A DNA stretch of 35,765 nucleotides from Ignavibacteriaceae bacterium (lineage in GTDB: Bacteria > Bacteroidota > Ignavibacteria > Ignavibacteriales > Ignavibacteriaceae). The notes under the pieces were generated by a model. It ran no database searches, had not been told where the DNA came from, and saw nothing but the letters and a program-made list of their open reading frames with translations. The translations under genes and the position numbers were made by a program. The stretch is taken from positions 1 to 35,765 of the forward strand of contig JACAFB010000005.1 of assembly GCA_013388545.1 (NCBI GenBank), written 5' to 3'. Of the stretch, positions 32,936 to 35,765 are shown one piece after another; position 1 is the stretch's first letter, and the number at the start of each line of letters is the position of its first letter.

Positions 32936-34096
32936 ATGAAAGTATTAAAATTAATTTTAAAGAATGCCCTGAGGCATAAACTTCGAACAACACTTACAAT
33001 TTTGGGTATTTCGATTGCAGTTATTGCTTTCGTTCTTTTAAGAACTGTTGTAACTGCGTGGTATGCCGGCGTTGAAGCTTCAGCAGCAAACAGACTGATA
33101 GTAAGACAAGCTGTTTCATTTATATTTCCCTTACCATACGCTTATAGAGACAAAATTGCAGCAATCCCCGGAGTTGAAACTGTTTCATGGGCAAATTGGT
33201 TTCAGGGAGTTTACATCGACAAGAATCAGTTCTTTGCAAGGTTAGCAGTTGATGCAGAAACAATCTTTAATGTGTACCCTGAATTTCTGATTACGCAGTC
33301 TGAACTTGAAAGTTTTAAAGCAGAAAGAAATAGCTGCATACTTGGTCAGGATATTGCCAAACAATACAATCTTAAAGTTGGTGATGTGATGACGATCGAG
33401 GGAGATATTTATCCGGGAAAATGGGATTTTGTTATTCGCGGAATATACAGACCCCGTGATAAAACCACTGATGCTACACAAATGCTGTTCCATTGGGCTT
33501 ATGTAGACGAGCGAATGCGGCAGGAACAGCCGATAAGAGCTGGAGATGTTGGCTGGTACATTGTTAAAATAAAAGACCCTAATCAGTCGGCTTTAATATC
33601 TCAGCAAATAGATGCGCTATTCAAAAACTCCCGTGCCGAAACTAAAACTGAAACCGAAAGAGCATTTCAGCAGGGGTTTGTGCAATCAACAAGTGCTATT
33701 ATTACTTCAATGAATGTTCTTTCATTCGTAATAATTGGAATCATTCTTCTCGTTCTTGGAAATACAATGATAATGTCCGCAAGAGAAAGAACACGTGAAT
33801 TTGCAGTATTCAAAACTCTTGGATTCTCTACGTATCATCTTACAGGATTAATTGGCGGCGAGTCTCTTCTAATTTCAGCACTGGGCGGCGGACTCGGTCT
33901 CTTTCTCGCATTCCCCATTATACAGGGCTTTGAGTCATTTATTCCGAAAGGATTTTTCCCAATATTCCAGGTAGAACCAATTACAGTATTTTTTGGGGTT
34001 TCAGCAGCTTTGCTCATTGGTATTATTGCAGCGGTTTTCCCAATTCAAAAAGCTTTAAGAACCTCGATTGTCGAAGGTTTCAGATTTGTAGGATAG
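32936..34096 (+). CDS. ABC transporter permease, MacB/LolC-E type (first)
   Basis: A 386-residue integral membrane subunit with the MacB fold. One membrane helix near residues 17-40 is followed by a periplasmic MacB core domain (about 45-255) and three C-terminal helices forming the FtsX domain, including TSMNVLSFVIIGIILLVLGN and SARERTREFAVFKTLGFS, the conserved coupling segment that contacts the ATPase. AGGAG lies a few bases before the ATG, eight bases after the ATPase stop. Having two distinct permeases suggests a heterodimer like LolC/LolE. Whether it extracts lipoproteins or exports small molecules cannot be told from the sequence. Confidence 0.9.
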   Translation: MKVLKLILKNALRHKLRTTLTILGISIAVIAFVLLRTVVTAWYAGVEASAANRLIVRQAVSFIFPLPYAYRDKIAAIPGVETVSWANWFQGVYIDKNQFFARLAVDAETIFNVYPEFLITQSELESFKAERNSCILGQDIAKQYNLKVGDVMTIEGDIYPGKWDFVIRGIYRPRDKTTDATQMLFHWAYVDERMRQEQPIRAGDVGWYIVKIKDPNQSALISQQIDALFKNSRAETKTETERAFQQGFVQSTSAIITSMNVLSFVIIGIILLVLGNTMIMSARERTREFAVFKTLGFSTYHLTGLIGGESLLISALGGGLGLFLAFPIIQGFESFIPKGFFPIFQVEPITVFFGVSAALLIGIIAAVFPIQKALRTSIVEGFRFVG

Positions 34097-34115
34097 AAAA
34101 AGGTAGAGTTTTTTT

Positions 34116-35285
34116 ATGAAAATTCCGTTTAAATATACTTTGAAGAATTTTGGCTCAAGAAAATTAACCACCGGTATAACCCTGATAGGAATTTCTCTGG
34201 TGGTTTTTGTTTTTGCTGCTATACTCATGATGGCTTATGGTGTTCAAAAAACCCTGATTGCCACTGGTTCAAAAGAAAATGTAATTGTGATACGTAAAGC
34301 TGCAAACGGTGAAATATCAAGCCTTGTTGAAGGAGAAGTGCAGGATGTTATCCGCACGCTTCCAAATATCGCAACCAACTCTGACGGCAAACAAATGATA
34401 TCAAACGAACCGGTAGTTATTATAAATCTTGAAAGAGAAAAAGGCGGTATGAGCAATGTAACTGTAAGAGGCGTTGGACAGGTTATTCAGGAACTCAGAC
34501 CTCAGGTTAAAATTATTGAAGGAAGAATGTTCAATTTTGGAGTCAAAGAGCTTATAGCCGGAAGATCAATAAATGAAAGATTTAAAGGAGCTAAGATTGG
34601 TGACATTGTAAAGTTTGCTGGCGATGATTGGAAAATAGTTGGTACTTTCGACAGCGGTGGAAGTGGATTCGATTCCGAAATGTGGGGTGATGCTGATCAG
34701 CTTTTAAGCTCTTTTAACAGAGGCAATACCGTTTCTTCGGTAACTCTGAGACTTGACAATATGAGTAATTGGGAAAGCTTTAAAAGAGCCTTCGATGTTG
34801 ATAAAAGACTTAAGCAGCACGAGCCAAAAATTGAACAGAAATTTTTTGAAGAACAATCAGAAGCTATGGCTACTTTCATCCGAATTCTTGGAATATTCAT
34901 AACAATCATATTCAGTTTCGGTGCAATCATCGGTGCAATGATTACGATGTATGCTGCGGTTGCTAACCGTACAGTTGAAATTGGTACACTTAGGGCACTT
35001 GGATTCAAACGCCGAAGCATCCTGTTCGCATTTATGGCTGAGTCACTTCTGATATCCGTCATTGGCTGGTTAGTGGGAATTATTCTCGCTTCTTTATTGT
35101 CGTTTTTCAAAGTATCAACTTTAAATTTCGGATCTTTTTCTGAGCTTGAATTTTCATTCGCACTTGAACCTTCAATTATCGTTAGCTCATTGATTTTTGC
35201 TGTAGTAATGGGAATACTCGGAGGATTCTTACCTGCAGTTCGTGCAGCCAGGTTAAATATTGTAAAAGCTTTAAGAGCCGCATAA
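34116..35285 (+). CDS. ABC transporter permease, MacB/LolC-E type (second)
   Basis: A 389-residue paralogue of the preceding permease with the same plan. An N-terminal helix (about 18-42, ITLIGISLVVFVFAAILMMA) precedes a periplasmic core domain with VTVRGVGQ and AGRSINERFKGAKIGDIVKF. Three C-terminal helices follow, with the ATPase-contacting segment AAVANRTVEIGTLRALGFKR. It ends in ARLNIVKALRAA, the usual end of this family. It follows the first permease by 19 bases. The two proteins differ enough to be a long-standing heterodimer rather than a recent duplication. It is the last gene of the unit; the 343 bases downstream show no strong terminator. Confidence 0.9.
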   Translation: MKIPFKYTLKNFGSRKLTTGITLIGISLVVFVFAAILMMAYGVQKTLIATGSKENVIVIRKAANGEISSLVEGEVQDVIRTLPNIATNSDGKQMISNEPVVIINLEREKGGMSNVTVRGVGQVIQELRPQVKIIEGRMFNFGVKELIAGRSINERFKGAKIGDIVKFAGDDWKIVGTFDSGGSGFDSEMWGDADQLLSSFNRGNTVSSVTLRLDNMSNWESFKRAFDVDKRLKQHEPKIEQKFFEEQSEAMATFIRILGIFITIIFSFGAIIGAMITMYAAVANRTVEIGTLRALGFKRRSILFAFMAESLLISVIGWLVGIILASLLSFFKVSTLNFGSFSELEFSFALEPSIIVSSLIFAVVMGILGGFLPAVRAARLNIVKALRAA

Positions 35286-35628
35286 TATTTTCAATTCAGG
35301 AAGAATAAGCACCTTTCTTCGCCTCTGAATATTTTAATGAGCACTAAGAATGATTAAAAAGCTTTAAATAATCCTTTTTCCTGCTTTTTATTCCTCAATT
35401 ACTTTTCAGAATTTCAATTTATAATTTGAAGTAATTCTTTCAATTTCACTTCACTTTAGAGGAATTATGCACTCTGCTGCCTATTTCTAAGAAAATAGTA
35501 AAGCTGAAAATTTCTGAAAAATAATCACAGCTTTTTTCATTACAAGCTAATAAATTCTTGTTTCTCTTGAACATCATAAATAATTTTCAAGTGTTAATTT
35601 TTATTATTCACACAATCAGAGGTTCTTC
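35286..35628. other. Intergenic region without recognised gene
   Basis: This AT-rich 343-base gap separates the export operon from the aminotransferase gene. I see one inverted repeat, AATTACTT at 35397-35404 with AAGTAATT at 35429-35436, which might be a weak transcript end. There is no clear TAnnTTTG element, no RNA gene and no coding sequence with support. Confidence 0.5.
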
Positions 35629-35765
35629 ATGAGTCTCAGTCTTATAGCAAAATCAATAAAAGCCTCTCCTACATTAAAGCTTAATGAAAAATTTGCGATA
35701 CTAAAAGAAAAAGGAGATCCTGTAATCCATCTTGGCGGCGGTGAACCAAAAAGCAAAATGCCGAT
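35629..35765 (+). CDS. PLP-dependent aminotransferase, N-terminal fragment
   Basis: The first 45 codons of a gene running off the right edge. The product begins MSLSLIAKSIKASPTLKLNE and continues KFAILKEKGDPVIHLGGGEP. This matches the N-terminus of class I/II (aspartate/tyrosine-type) aminotransferases, where an S-P-T-L segment and an L-G-x-G-E-P turn are hallmarks of the substrate-binding arm. The GGG in place of the more usual G-V/I-G is a minor variant. AGAGG six bases before the ATG supports the start. Specificity cannot be judged from this part, and the catalytic lysine lies outside the window. Confidence 0.8.
   Translation, partial: MSLSLIAKSIKASPTLKLNEKFAILKEKGDPVIHLGGGEPKSKMP

Noticed and set aside
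34697..35110. Minus-strand 137-codon open frame
   Set aside because: It lies wholly inside the second permease gene in antisense; the length reflects codon bias of the real gene.

Overview
The window looks like chromosomal DNA from an AT-rich member of the Fibrobacterota-Chlorobiota-Bacteroidota (FCB) group, most likely an Ignavibacteria-type lineage. Three secreted proteins end in a type IX secretion (T9SS) sorting domain with the signature NYPNPFNP, a spelling common in Ignavibacteria and related lineages. Other support is a bacillithiol-type deacetylase (bshB1), a TonB receptor with an N-terminal carboxypeptidase-regulatory-like domain, and a PilM-like/rsmD/coaD neighbourhood resembling Bacteroidota. 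This placement is inferred from protein style; no rRNA gene is present.

Layout. Positions 1-305 hold a cluster of unrelated short palindromes ending in a terminator-like hairpin. From 306 to about 12.1 kb lies a mostly secretory/accessory region: a large BNR-repeat exoprotein (-), a repeat-rich T9SS cargo (+), a GH20 beta-hexosaminidase broken by an in-frame TAA just before its catalytic Asp-Glu pair (+), a soluble receiver/histidine-kinase protein (+), bshB1 (-), and a two-gene T9SS cargo operon (+). From 12.2 to 15.1 kb are a small lipoprotein (-), a secreted amidohydrolase (+) behind a strong palindrome, and a small secreted protein (+) with a sigma-54-like promoter candidate.

From 22.5 down to 15.1 kb runs a compact minus-strand operon: purM, lipoprotein, TonB receptor, TatD-radical SAM fusion, dacB-like PBP4 and prmA. 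Gaps are at most 37 bases and two junctions overlap. Facing it, on the plus strand from 22.85 kb, is hrcA-grpE-dnaJ, followed closely by a comEA-like gene, a single-pass membrane protein, a PilM-like protein, rsmD and coaD. Then come acetyl-CoA synthetase, a four-gene MacAB/Lol-like export operon (membrane-fusion protein, ATPase, two permeases) and the first 45 codons of a PLP aminotransferase at the right edge.

How they fit together. Housekeeping functions (purine synthesis, proteostasis, CoA, ribosome methylation, peptidoglycan trimming) are interleaved with envelope functions (TonB uptake, lipoproteins, ABC export, T9SS cargo). No T9SS machinery, mobile element, CRISPR array, tRNA or rRNA was seen. 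I saw no complete, clearly novel defence or biosynthetic system. The best leads are the interrupted GH20 gene, the TatD-radical SAM fusion, the comEA/pseudopilin-like/PilM-like trio, the sigma-54-like module at 14.4-14.6 kb, the palindrome cluster at 1-300, and recurrent Bacteroidota-style TAnnTTTG promoter elements.
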